Part shown: positions 1 through 7,604 of the stretch, piece by piece | Layout: each line of letters begins with the position of its first letter | Position numbering within the stretch: the stretch's first letter is position 1 | Origin: Micromonosporaceae bacterium | Lineage (GTDB): Bacteria > Actinomycetota > Actinomycetes > Mycobacteriales > Micromonosporaceae | Length of the DNA: 64,000 nt | Assembly (NCBI GenBank): GCA_009377645.1 | Contig: WHTQ01000002.1 | Span: 1-64,000 of the forward strand | Reading direction: 5' to 3' | Program-made: the position numbers and the translations under genes | Notes under the pieces: generated by a model | The model's database searches: none | Told to the model about the DNA's origin: nothing | Seen by the model: the letters and a program-made list of their open reading frames with translations, nothing else

Positions 1-2
1 GC

Positions 3-119
3 AGAGCCGGCGGGGACGGCGGACTAGAAGCCCTTCGCGTCCTCAAACGGCGCCTCTCCGACGTCATCTACCAAGCCCTACGCGCCGACCTCAACGCCCG
101 GGAACCAACCGCCGCTTGA
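3..119 (+). CDS. IS110-type transposase, C-terminal end only (cut by window edge)
   Basis: An open frame enters from the left edge and stops at 117-119. The last 38 residues include LEALRVLKRRLSDVIYQAL, which resembles the C-terminal tail of IS110-family transposases (ALR-LKRRLSD-VY-AL). That family moves circular intermediates with a DEDD/Ser-type transposase and usually leaves no obvious inverted repeats. I see no IS terminus in the 160 bases downstream. Only the tail is visible, so the family call rests on this motif; it is likely but unproven. Confidence 0.55.
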   Translation, partial: RAGGDGGLEALRVLKRRLSDVIYQALRADLNAREPTAA

Positions 120-283
120 CAGAGGAGCAATCCACAGTCCCTCTGTGGGGCTGCACAGCTCTAGACCGCTGGCATGTGGGACGCGCCTTAGCTTGATCGC
201 GATCGGACGAACGTCGAAGCCGTACGTGAGGCAACTCGCGGAATCGCAAGTCTAGTCTGGGCAGGGTGTTAGATGTGTGCGAA

Positions 284-565
284 TTATGGCGTCGTGACAG
301 TGGCTCGTATGCCGCGGGAGACGGTGATCTCGCCGGTCCTGGTCAGCTCGGCGACGGCGCGGTGGGCGGTGCCTGCGGCGACGTCGTAGCGTTCCATCAG
401 CTCGGCGTGGGTTGGTAGTGGGTCGCCGGGCTTGAGTGCGCCGCAGGTGATCGCGGCTCGGAGGTCGGCGGCGATCCGCAGGTACGGTGCTGAGGTCTCG
501 GTGACCGGCTCGGGCGATGCGAGGAGCGCACCTGCCTTGTCGATGGTGATCGGCGGGGGTGGCAT
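284..565 (-). CDS. Small GntR-type winged-helix protein, copy of the integrase C-terminus
   Basis: Predicted 93 residues from an ATG at 565. Residues about 29-93 form a GntR-type DNA-binding domain (YLRIAADLRAAI, LKPGDPLPTHAELMERY, GTAHRAVAEL, GEITVSRG). It is nearly identical to the C-terminal extension of the integrase at 10843-12354. DNA similarity continues upstream of this ATG to about 620 (encoded residues HQRAAGILASR versus DQRAAGSLAAG), so this is most simply the surviving 3' end of a second integrase gene. It may still be translated as a small regulator like the one at 2449-2679. Effector domain absent. Downstream sequence differs from that of the full copy. Confidence 0.6.
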   Translation of the reverse strand: MPPPPITIDKAGALLASPEPVTETSAPYLRIAADLRAAITCGALKPGDPLPTHAELMERYDVAAGTAHRAVAELTRTGEITVSRGIRATVTTP

Positions 566-618
566 CCGGCTGGCGAGTATCCCGGCGGCGCGCTGGTGGC
601 TCCATGGCAGTCCGTGGG

Positions 619-990
619 TTACGGAAGTGGCTGCTGACGTCGTCCGGTCGCGTGGTCGGGGCCGAGGATCCATTCGAGGGTGCGGGCGATTCCGCGTGCC
701 CAGTCTGGGTGGATGGTGTCGGTGAGGCCGAAGATCGGGTCTTCGACGTTGTAGGTGATCGCGGTGGTGGCGACGCGTACCTGCTGCTGCGCGGATAGGG
801 TCGCGGGACGGAGCTGGCGGGTGAGGGGGTCGTTGTCGACCATGCCGGCGATCCAAGAGGGTGTGGCAAGCACGGCGGCGAGGTAACGGTCGTCTTGTGC
901 GGCGTGGTAGCGGCGGACGGCTTCGTCGAGCATGGTGGCGAACTCCTCGAAGGAGACGCCGAGCCGGTCGAGTGGCACTGCGGTTCCCAT
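619..990 (-). CDS. Hypothetical protein of the element (123 aa)
   Basis: Plausible 123-residue acidic/aliphatic protein from an ATG at 990, containing SFEEFATMLDEAVRRYH and IHPDWARGIARTLEWILGPD. No family recognised. The composition is that of a real soluble helical protein rather than the arginine/proline-rich product of a shadow frame. Its 3' end touches the integrase-like remnant at 284-620, so its C-terminus (GRRQQPLP) may have been replaced at that junction. No strong ribosome-binding site is visible before the ATG. Confidence 0.5.
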   Translation of the reverse strand: MGTAVPLDRLGVSFEEFATMLDEAVRRYHAAQDDRYLAAVLATPSWIAGMVDNDPLTRQLRPATLSAQQQVRVATTAITYNVEDPIFGLTDTIHPDWARGIARTLEWILGPDHATGRRQQPLP

Positions 991-1172
991 TGGTCGAGGG
1001 TCCCAGGAGAGTACGACACCAGGTTAAGACTGGCCACCGGCCACGCAATGACGACCGTTATCGGGCGGGGCGTCGATCGCCTGTTGATCTGCTACCATAC
1101 GGCGAGGAGCACGTCTGCACGTCCTGTGACCATCCGGTCGAGGGCCTCGGCCCCGACCAGAAGGGGTGCAGT

Positions 1173-1349
1173 GTGCCCGGTGTCGAGCTGTCGCAGGCTT
1201 TGGACGCCCGCGCCTTCCTGCTCGCGGCCAGCGTACTTGTGTTGGGTAGAGTCCTCATCGTCTGGATCGCCTTGCGCGGTACGCAGCCAGCCGACCGCCC
1301 AGAGATTCTCAAGGCATTGGCTAGCGTGTTTGCGTGGCGACGACGGTAG
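1173..1349 (+). CDS. Small single-pass membrane protein
   Basis: Predicted 58 residues from a GTG with a good ribosome-binding site (GAAGGGG, six bases upstream). The product has one hydrophobic helix (AFLLAASVLVLGRVLIVWIAL) and then GTQPADRPEILKALASVFAWRRR, ending in a basic cluster. Small actinomycete membrane proteins with a GT-P-RPEI--AL tail are common, but I cannot name a function. The frame stays open upstream (C--C and EGLGPDQ), so a longer form with a non-canonical start is possible. Confidence 0.4.
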   Translation: MPGVELSQALDARAFLLAASVLVLGRVLIVWIALRGTQPADRPEILKALASVFAWRRR

Positions 1350-1753
1350 AGCCGACTCGCCCTGGTCAAGCATGACGCCGTCATCCACGCTGGGCATCGA
1401 GGTCGGGGTGGGTAGTGGCGCGCCGGTGGTGCCGTGGCTGGTGGTCTGTGGCAGCTGGAATGGTCGAGGCGTTCGCTGTGCGGATCCGGCCCGCCGGTAC
1501 GGTTTGCGGCCAACGCCGTCGCGTTGAGGCACAAGATGAAAGAGGGCTGGAGTCGATGCCGGAGGACCGAGTCGAACCGCGACCCGGCCGGCATCCGGTA
1601 CGGCCTCCTGCCCGTGCCTGGTCTTGCACGCGTGAGCGGTAGTGCGCTCTTCCTCAACAGCGGCACGCGCTGGTTGGGAACCCGCTACGATAACGGGCCA
1701 CCAGGTCATTCAGGCCAGCGATGGGCGGGGGCTGGGCATTCGGTATAGGGCGT
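1350..1753. other. Gene-poor stretch holding one decayed gene fragment
   Basis: No convincing intact gene on either strand. Frames on the minus strand are long only because of high GC. The one recognisable item is the gene fragment at 1392-1466, described separately. Confidence 0.5.
1392..1466 (-). pseudogene. Remnant of a paralogue of the 223-aa gene at 6933-7604 (3' end)
   Basis: The minus strand encodes TSHGTTGAPLPTPTS and, after a frame change, HPDLDAQ. This matches the C-terminus of the 6933-7604 product (TSHGTNGAPTPTPDLHAQ), and the DNA matches at most positions (ggtgggt--tgg-gcgccg-tggtgccgtggctggt). The rest of the gene is unrecognisable. It indicates a second, largely erased copy of the same element module. 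Confidence 0.45.
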
Positions 1754-2146
1754 TTAGGCCGGTGGTATCGCGATGATCGGTCCGCCGCCTTCCAGGCCCG
1801 CGTAGAGCGCCGGCTGGGCGGTGAGGATCGGGCGGTCGCCGTCGATCGCGGCCAGCACGGCGGACGCGGCGTCGAGGCGGCCAACCGTGTCGTAGGCTGC
1901 GGCCAGCGCTCTCCAACTGTCAGGCGCCACCGGTGTGACCGCGGTGGCAGGATGCGCGACCAGGTAGTCCAGCAGGTCGGTATCGGTGATGGCGCGATTG
2001 GCCTCGACCAGGCACAGCACCGGTAGGCCGACCGCGGCCTGCTCGGCGTCTACTTCTCCGATGACCTCGCCGACGTCGATCGATCTGCGGGTGAAGGCGA
2101 TGATCGCGGAGGCGTCTAGCAGGACGTGGACGGGCCGGCCGCTCAC
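1754..2146 (-). CDS. PIN-domain ribonuclease toxin (VapC-like)
   Basis: Predicted 130 residues, GTG start overlapping the antitoxin stop (GTGA). PIN-domain signs are LLDASAIIAF (first acidic residue), LVEANRA (second) and GRLDAASAVLAA (third). PIN proteins are single-strand ribonucleases, usually acting as VapC-type toxins that cleave tRNA or rRNA. The usual TxD near the C-terminus reads LTAQ here, so the fourth acidic residue is missing and activity may be reduced. It is translationally coupled to the preceding small gene, the standard antitoxin-first arrangement. Placement in a mobile element suggests a stabilisation module. Confidence 0.75.
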   Translation of the reverse strand: MSGRPVHVLLDASAIIAFTRRSIDVGEVIGEVDAEQAAVGLPVLCLVEANRAITDTDLLDYLVAHPATAVTPVAPDSWRALAAAYDTVGRLDAASAVLAAIDGDRPILTAQPALYAGLEGGGPIIAIPPA

Positions 2147-2355
2147 GCGGTGCGCGGTGGTAGGCCGATCTGCTCGCGCAGGCGCGTCCACCGTTCCGGG
2201 GTCCACCGTGCGTGGGCTTCGGCGAGGCGCTGGCGGGCGCGGGCCTTGCCGTCCTCGGTGATGGTGATCCCGGCCGCGTCCAGCAGCGCGGACACGTCCG
2301 CGTCGGAGCCGGGTCGGGGCTGGTTCACGCCTCCCAGGATAGCCGGTCGGGTCAT
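2143..2355 (-). CDS. Putative antitoxin partner of the PIN toxin
   Basis: 70 residues from an ATG at 2355, immediately before and overlapping the PIN gene. The C-terminal half (ITEDGKARARQRLAEAHARW, then WTRLREQIGLPPRTA) is helical and charged. No classical RHH or AbrB fold is recognised. Function is inferred from position and size: antitoxins usually precede and regulate their PIN partner. Confidence 0.6.
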   Translation of the reverse strand: MTRPAILGGVNQPRPGSDADVSALLDAAGITITEDGKARARQRLAEAHARWTPERWTRLREQIGLPPRTA

Positions 2356-2448
2356 GGTTCCGCACCGGTCGCCGACTGGGAACGAAACCAGCCCTCAGCC
2401 AGCCAGAGAAGCTCCACAGGATTCCCAGGTCCGGTAGTCCAGCCCGGC

Positions 2449-2679
2449 TCAGGCCGGCTTGACGTAGGTTCCGCGCTGCGGCACGGTGACGACCAGGCCG
2501 CGCTCAACCAGCAGCGCGACGGCACGTCGGGCGGTACCGCGGGAGACGCCATGCTCCTGCTGTAGCCGTGACTCGCTCGGGATCGCTGCGCCGGACGCGA
2601 TGCCGCCAGACTTGATCTCCGCTGCGAGCAGATCGGCGACCTGCACGTAGAGCGGCGTCGGCGACATCGGATCAACCAT
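2449..2679 (-). CDS. Small GntR-family winged-helix regulator (76 aa)
   Basis: A bare GntR DNA-binding domain: LYVQVADLLAAEIKSG, IPSESRLQQEHGVSRGTARR, LVERGLVVTVPQRGTYVKPA. No effector domain. Such minimal GntR proteins are typical of actinomycete integrative elements, where relatives such as KorSA repress transfer genes. It is divergent from the XRE-type gene at 2842. The 163-base spacer carries a four-fold 9-bp ACGT repeat that could be its operator. Confidence 0.75.
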   Translation of the reverse strand: MVDPMSPTPLYVQVADLLAAEIKSGGIASGAAIPSESRLQQEHGVSRGTARRAVALLVERGLVVTVPQRGTYVKPA

Positions 2680-2719
2680 GATCCAACCGTAGAACGAGCA
2701 TAAACGTGCAGGTCATGCG

Positions 2720-2755
2720 GTACGTTCTGTACGTCCTAGACGTGCTGAACGTTTT
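2720..2755. repeat. Tandem 9-bp ACGT repeats in a divergent promoter region
   Basis: The palindromic core ACGT occurs at 2722, 2731, 2740 and 2749, exactly 9 bases apart, in the units tACGTtctg, tACGTccta, gACGTgctg and aACGTtttc. A fifth ACGT lies at 2704, two periods upstream. The array sits between the divergent small GntR (2679) and XRE-type (2842) genes, so it is probably a multi-site operator or iteron-like control region. Confidence 0.6.
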
Positions 2756-2841
2756 CAGTTAGGGTGTCTGGTATTCCCTGGGGTCGCCGCTGCGCGACGC
2801 CCGGCGGTTTCACACCTGGGCGAGTCAAGGGAGGTACGACC

Positions 2842-3684
2842 GTGGAAGTGGAGGCGACGACGGGTCGAGTGGTGGTCGACGGGCCGACGCTGCGTTCGGC
2901 CCGGGTCAGCCAAGATGTGCCGCTGCGGCGGATCGCCCGTACGGCCGGGATGAGCCACGGCCACCTGAGCAAGGTAGAGCACGGTGAGCACGGGCGGCCG
3001 GTCACGCCGGCGATCTTGTATGCGTACGAGAAGTGCCTCGGTATCAAGATCGCCGAGGCCGTCGGGTCCGGGGAGCTGGCGCAAGAGCACCGACCCAAGC
3101 AAGGCAAGGACTGGCGGCCCGGTCAGCTCAGCGACTTTCAGCGGCGGGCGTGGCGCTCGCAGGTGGCCGCGGTGGGCGCCGGCGGGTCGGTCGGGATGCC
3201 GCTTGACCGGCTGTTACACAGCGCCGGTCAGGTCAGGGTCGCCCGGCCGGTCACCGACGGGCTGCGGGTCCCGCTGGAGCGGGTCGCCGCGGTGCTGGAG
3301 GAGGCGGGAGACCTAGCCGGGGCGGTGGCGCATGCGCTGCTGTGGTGGGTGATCCGGCTGCGGGCCGACGTGGACGCCGACCCGCTGGTCCACGCGGTAA
3401 TGGCCCGGTTGGCCCGCCGGGCAGCCCGCGAGGCGTACACGGCCAGCCGGCACGAGTCCGCTCGAGTGCTGTGGCTGCTGGCGCTGGAGGCCGCCACCGC
3501 CGCCGACCATCCAGACCTGCGCGCCCTGGTGCTGGCCGACATCGCCGCGCACCATGTCGACGTTGGATACCACGAAGACGCGCTGATCACGCTGCGGGCA
3601 GCCGAGGGCGACGAACGCATCAGCGAGGAAACCCGCGCCGCACTCAAGACAGTGCGGTCCGGGCTTGAGCCGGACCCGTCGTGA
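2842..3684 (+). CDS. XRE-type helix-turn-helix protein (280 aa)
   Basis: GTG start chosen for the strong AAGGGAGG seven bases upstream. The N-terminus (about residues 14-65) is an HTH: LRSARVSQDVPLRRIARTAG, MSHGHLSKVEHGEHG, TPAILYAYEKCLG. The rest is alpha-helical and alanine-rich with TPR-like character (REAYTASRHESARVLWLLALE, HHVDVGYHEDALITLRAAEG). This architecture is frequent among actinomycete regulators of mobile elements and of development. It may control, with the divergent GntR protein, the element genes on either side of the ACGT repeats. Confidence 0.7.
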   Translation: MEVEATTGRVVVDGPTLRSARVSQDVPLRRIARTAGMSHGHLSKVEHGEHGRPVTPAILYAYEKCLGIKIAEAVGSGELAQEHRPKQGKDWRPGQLSDFQRRAWRSQVAAVGAGGSVGMPLDRLLHSAGQVRVARPVTDGLRVPLERVAAVLEEAGDLAGAVAHALLWWVIRLRADVDADPLVHAVMARLARRAAREAYTASRHESARVLWLLALEAATAADHPDLRALVLADIAAHHVDVGYHEDALITLRAAEGDERISEETRAALKTVRSGLEPDPS

Positions 3685-4009
3685 TCGGGCTGCCGCGCGA
3701 GCATTGTGAAAGTCGGGGTTCCTCGGCGCTTGTAGTCCACGCCAATATCGAGCAGGAGGTGGTCCCTACGAGGCGGTGGCATTGCCGTCTCAGCGCTGTC
3801 TACCAGGTACTTTACCGCCGCAAGCCGTAGCTCCACGGTCATCGCGCGGCGGTAGTTCGCTCCACGAATGGCTTTACGAAGTGACTGGCGTCAGCTCTGG
3901 ATCAGTGGTCCCTGCGTCGGTGGCTCGCGACGCACTAACCGCCCATGCTCGTCTCCCCGGGGGTCGGTGATCCGGGCCTGAGCTGCGAACCTCCCCGTAT
4001 CGTGATCTT
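3685..4009. other. Gene-poor stretch, nothing recognised
   Basis: Lower-GC sequence with no recognisable protein, RNA or repeat. A minus-strand frame from 3842 (MTVELRLAAVKYLV...) is open but runs into the antisense of the XRE gene and shows no codon bias. Confidence 0.45.
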
Positions 4010-4191
4010 GTGGCGAGGCTTGTCCGGGTGCGGCACACCCGGGACCGGCGGTGGCGGGTGGAGGTCCGCGCCGACGGCCTGGTGGACTGATCCACCTCGT
4101 CGCCCTGGTGCTGCGCCGAGCCTCCCTGGAACAGGTAGGCAAGCGGCTAGCCGACGAAGGCATCACCGGCGAGGAGCTGGTCGAGGACTAG
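4010..4191 (+). pseudogene. Possible frameshifted small element gene
   Basis: A GTG frame encodes VARLVRVRHTRDRRWRVEV then RADGLVD and stops. A second frame continues at once with LIHLVALVLRRASLEQVGKR then LADEGITGEELVED and stops at 4189-4191. Joined, they give a coherent protein of about 60 residues with a charged C-terminal tail, so one frameshift near 4090 is the simplest reading. It lies in the same direction as the small genes at 4268-4626. Weak evidence; not a recognised family. Confidence 0.3.
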
Positions 4192-4267
4192 ACCCCCTCA
4201 CGGTCTCGGGGCCAGCGATCGACAGGTCACCGGCTCTGCCGTCCTGATACACCTGTACGATGCGTCT

Positions 4268-4444
4268 GTGGATGCGACGGAGGCGGAGCTGGTCGGGCGG
4301 ACGCCCCGGCCGCCCATGGTCGCGGTGATGCTGCTGGACGAACAGTTGCCGGCAGCGCTGCTGGTCTGGGCCCGGTCCGAGGACGGCTGGCGGGCCGGGC
4401 TCTGCTACCCTACCGCCGCTGGCACAGCCCAGCGGCGCTGGTGA
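4268..4444 (+). CDS. Hypothetical small element protein (58 aa)
   Basis: Encodes VDATEAELVGRTPRPPMVAV then MLLDEQLPAALLVWARSEDG. The stop overlaps the GTG of the next frame (GTGA), so the two are translationally coupled or are halves of one former gene. An internal ATG at 4315 is an alternative start. Function unknown; the beta-rich pattern suggests a small folded domain. Confidence 0.4.
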   Translation: MDATEAELVGRTPRPPMVAVMLLDEQLPAALLVWARSEDGWRAGLCYPTAAGTAQRRW

Positions 4445-4626
4445 CCACGTGGGCGCCAGCGGTGCGGGTCAGCCCCCACCCGGTGGCCGACTACCGCCGC
4501 GTGCCACGGGTTCGCGTTAGCGGTGATCCGAGCCACTGGCCGGCCCTGCCGCCGGCCTACCCCGGCGCCGGCGAGCAGTGGCTGGCCTCCCACCAGCACC
4601 TCGTCTTCGGAGACACGCCGAGGTAG
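4441..4626 (+). CDS. Hypothetical small element protein (61 aa)
   Basis: Starts at a GTG overlapping the previous stop. The product contains WAPAVRVSPHPVADYRRVPR and ends EQWLASHQHLVFGDTPR. No domain recognised. With the preceding 58-residue frame it could represent one protein of about 120 residues split by a frameshift. It lies 85 bases upstream of the OLD nuclease. Confidence 0.45.
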   Translation: MTTWAPAVRVSPHPVADYRRVPRVRVSGDPSHWPALPPAYPGAGEQWLASHQHLVFGDTPR

Positions 4627-4711
4627 CGATGCGGCCGGCGGTCGGGTTCTGGGCGCCCGCGCGGTGTGTGGGATGCTGATGCACGGTTGTTCGTTACGGT
4701 CAGGAGTTGAG

Positions 4712-6505
4712 TTGGGTTCGAACGCCGAATACACGCCGCTCTTGCGCGGGATTGGCTTCGCCGGGTATCGGTCGTTTGCGACCTGGCAGGAGTTTCTTTT
4801 CCCGACCAAGGTGACGGTGTTAGCCGGGATCAACAACAGTGGAAAGTCGAACGTTCTGCGGTTCCTTCAAGCTGTTATGCCTACGCTCGCCAGCGGTCGA
4901 ACGTTGAACCAGCCGGGCCCCAGACGTCCAGAACTAGACGATCTCGATCGTCCGCGCGGCTTCAAACGGACCTCGACACTGGAGGTCGGCGTCCCTGTCA
5001 GGCTCGGAACGCTCGGCGAACGCCAGGACCTTGCGAAGAGCCAGGGACGCATCCGCACTCGGTCACTCGTTAACTTCCAAGAAGGCGTGATGTCCCTGCT
5101 TCGTGGAGACGACGGCGAATTTTGGTCGCGCTACGCTCTAGTCGATGGGAAGCTCGTCCCCGTACCTTCCCATGTCGAGCAGGCGGTCTCACGGTGGCCG
5201 AACTGGAACCAGAATTTCCGAGGTGCGCTCGACCTTCTAGGCGGGACTGTAAACCCCAAGGAGGTGATGCAACGCATACTCACCTCAATCGGAGGCTTTT
5301 CGTCACTTCCTGCCGTCGTCACGATCACAAGCGCGCGCCGTGTGGAGGCGACCGACGAAGTTGAGCCCGACTGGCTTTCGGGCCGCGGCATCATTCGGGC
5401 CTTGGCCTCGATCCAGAATCCGCCACACGACAAGTGGGACGACTCGCAGCCGCGGTGGGCTGCGATCAACCGGTTCGTGCGGGTCGTCCTTGGCGACTCG
5501 GATGCCTCGCTAAACGTCCCGTACGACTTCTCGACCATCCAGGTCGAGACACCTCAGCGCGTTCTTCCGCTCTCCAGCCTCGGCGGCGGTGTGGAGCAAG
5601 TCATCGTACTGGCTGCGGCAGCCACAGTGACCACCGGGTCGCTCGTCTGCGTTGAGGAGCCGGAGACGAACCTCCATCCATTGCTCCAAAAGAAGCTGGT
5701 CCGATACCTCACTAACGAGACGGACAACCAATACGTTATCGCGACGCATTCCTCTCACTTGCTTGACGACGAACGTGCGACCGCCTACCACGTGCGTCTC
5801 ACCACCGGCGGCAGCGTCGCCCACCTCGCACGACGCCCACACGAACTGGTCGAAATCTGTCACGACCTTGGATACCGCCCGTCGGACCTGCTCCAGGCGA
5901 ACTGCGTCATTTGGGTCGAGGGACCATCCGACCGAGTCTACATCCATCACTGGCTTGAGCTGCTCGATCCAACCCTGACCGAGGGCATCGACTACTCGCT
6001 CATGTTTTACGGCGGCAAACTCCTCGCGCATCTCTCCGCTAGCGAGGAAGCACTCGCGGAGTTCATTAGCCTTCGGCGCCTCAACCGGGCAAGCGCGGTC
6101 CTCATTGACTCCGACAAGACCGGCAGTAACAAGCGCCTCAACGCGACAAAGACCCGGATCAGAGACGAGTTTGCGGCGGACCATCCTGCCCCCGGGTTCG
6201 CTTGGGTCACGAAGTGCTACACGATCGAGAACTACATTCCTGCCGACATCCTGCGGGCAGCCGTGAAGCAGGTCCACCCCTATGTCGACCACGAGCCTGC
6301 GGGCCAGTGGCAGAACCCATTACCAAGCAAGAAGGACGGTACTACCCTCGACAAAGTCGGTATCGCAGCCGCAGTCGTTCCGATGCTGGAGTCGAAGCAC
6401 CTCGACGTATTGGATCTGCGTAAGCAGGTTACGGCATTGCGCAACTTCGTGCGTGCAGCAAATGGTCACTCGGTCGCGCCAGACCTGGTTGGGGAAACAG
6501 GTTGA
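4712..6505 (+). CDS. OLD-family ATP-dependent endonuclease (AAA ATPase plus Toprim)
   Basis: TTG start chosen because AGGAG lies five bases upstream; an in-frame ATG at 4674 is the alternative. About 597 residues. The N-terminal half is an ABC/SMC-like ATPase: Walker A GINNSGKSN, signature-like LSSLGGG, Walker B LVCVEEPETNLHP, H-loop VIATHSSHLL. The C-terminal half is a Toprim nuclease: VIWVEGPSDRVYIHHW with the catalytic Glu, and LIDSDKTGSNK with the metal-binding Asp pair. OLD proteins cleave DNA and many act in phage defence, alone or with partners (for example GajA with the GajB helicase). No helicase or reverse transcriptase is adjacent, so this is a solo (class 1-like) form. Its GC content is visibly below that of its neighbours, pointing to transfer. 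Confidence 0.85.
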   Translation: MGSNAEYTPLLRGIGFAGYRSFATWQEFLFPTKVTVLAGINNSGKSNVLRFLQAVMPTLASGRTLNQPGPRRPELDDLDRPRGFKRTSTLEVGVPVRLGTLGERQDLAKSQGRIRTRSLVNFQEGVMSLLRGDDGEFWSRYALVDGKLVPVPSHVEQAVSRWPNWNQNFRGALDLLGGTVNPKEVMQRILTSIGGFSSLPAVVTITSARRVEATDEVEPDWLSGRGIIRALASIQNPPHDKWDDSQPRWAAINRFVRVVLGDSDASLNVPYDFSTIQVETPQRVLPLSSLGGGVEQVIVLAAAATVTTGSLVCVEEPETNLHPLLQKKLVRYLTNETDNQYVIATHSSHLLDDERATAYHVRLTTGGSVAHLARRPHELVEICHDLGYRPSDLLQANCVIWVEGPSDRVYIHHWLELLDPTLTEGIDYSLMFYGGKLLAHLSASEEALAEFISLRRLNRASAVLIDSDKTGSNKRLNATKTRIRDEFAADHPAPGFAWVTKCYTIENYIPADILRAAVKQVHPYVDHEPAGQWQNPLPSKKDGTTLDKVGIAAAVVPMLESKHLDVLDLRKQVTALRNFVRAANGHSVAPDLVGETG

Positions 6506-6932
6506 GCCCCTTAGGCGCAGGCCCGCGCTGTAACTGCCGAGGGAACTCGCCCAGCTTGCGGGACCACACTCGTGCCCGGCCTACCCGGTGTCTCGATGGC
6601 CATGGCCTGCTGCGCTGCCGCCAACGCCGCCGTCGCTACCTGGATGCCTGCCTCCCCCACCCATACCGACCGGTGAAATGGAGCGGTAGCAGTCCAGCCA
6701 GGCTGGAGACCACCGGCGTCCCCAGCGATGGCTCCCCACAGAAGCTGCCTCACAGCCCGTTTCAACCGCTCGGCCGGCCGCGCCCTGGGGACACCGATAG
6801 ATATCTCACCCAGCGTCGGCGACCGGGGGGTGCGTGGCGGGCGCTGCGGTTGAAGCTGATAGCCGAGTAGCTCGCGGCGTTTCACAAGCGCGAGCCGGCC
6901 ACGGACCCGCTGCGGATGTTTGGTGCCGTCGA
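6506..6932. other. Gene-poor stretch downstream of the OLD nuclease
   Basis: No convincing gene. A minus-strand frame (6511 up to 7272) is open and partly protein-like (GEISIGVPRARPAERLKRAV), but it runs antisense-in-phase into the 6933-7604 gene and has no clear start. It may be decayed element DNA. Confidence 0.4.
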
Positions 6933-7604
6933 TCAGCTGCGACGGGTGCCTACCTGCTGGGCGTGCAGGTCTGGGGTGGGTGTTGGTGCGCCGTTGGTGC
7001 CGTGGCTGGTTGCCCACCACTGGGCGAGCTGGTCGAGGGCGTCGGCGGCGGACAGGGTGGGGCGGAGGTGGTCGGCGCGGCCGCCGCGGCGGTGGGCGGC
7101 TAGTGAGCAGTCGCTGAGGGCGGTGCGGAGGCGGCGTTGGACGCCGGGTAGGTGCCGGTCGTGCCAGTCGAGTGCCCGGGTGGGGGTGGCGTCGGGGCCA
7201 GTGTAGGCGGCTAGCCAGCCGCCGCGTAGGGCAAGCAGTTCTTCGATGGCGGCGGGGTGCCAGGGCCAGCATTCGCCGAGGCTGTCGAGGCTGCCGGGGT
7301 AGTGCAGGTACACGTGGGTCAGCCAGTCGGCCAGGTCGGCGAGCGCGACCCGGGCCGTGGCCGGATCGGTCAGGGTCAGCCAGGAGGCCGGGGCGCCAGC
7401 GGCCGGGTCCGCGCCGTTGGTGGTGTGTTGGTCGGCGATGGCTTGGACCCGATCCACGATGTCGATCAGGACCCGGTGGGCGTGGTCGGCGGATTCCTGC
7501 GCCTGCCGGATGCCGTCCTGGTGGGACTCGAGGCGGCGTTGCAGCTGTTCGACCTCGGTGGCCAACGCGGCCAGCCCGGCTGGGTGGGGCTGCTCAGTGC
7601 TCAT
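6933..7604 (-). CDS. Conserved element protein downstream of the coupling protein (223 aa)
   Basis: Begins with a probable coiled coil (LATEVEQLQRRLESHQDGIR, AQESADHAHRVLIDIVDRVQ), followed by a helical domain rich in tryptophan (WLTHVYLHYPGS, LGECWPWHP, GGWLAAYTGPDA, LDWHDRHLPGVQRRLRTAL). Last of four overlapping minus-strand genes starting with the TraG/VirD4-like remnant, a common gene string in actinomycete conjugative elements. Function unknown; a role in DNA transfer is inferred from position. A degraded second copy of its 3' end lies at 1392-1466. Confidence 0.65.
   Translation of the reverse strand: MSTEQPHPAGLAALATEVEQLQRRLESHQDGIRQAQESADHAHRVLIDIVDRVQAIADQHTTNGADPAAGAPASWLTLTDPATARVALADLADWLTHVYLHYPGSLDSLGECWPWHPAAIEELLALRGGWLAAYTGPDATPTRALDWHDRHLPGVQRRLRTALSDCSLAAHRRGGRADHLRPTLSAADALDQLAQWWATSHGTNGAPTPTPDLHAQQVGTRRS

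Noticed and set aside
1058-1709. Overlapping minus-strand frames of about 200 residues
   Set aside because: Compositionally unlike a protein except for the short fossil at 1392-1466; no start signal.
3228-3842. Minus-strand frame starting MTVELRLAAVKYLV
   Set aside because: Runs into the antisense of the XRE gene; no codon bias or Shine-Dalgarno.
6511-7272. 253-codon minus-strand frame
   Set aside because: Overlaps the better supported 223-aa gene; arginine/proline-rich upstream part. Could contain decayed DNA but cannot be supported.
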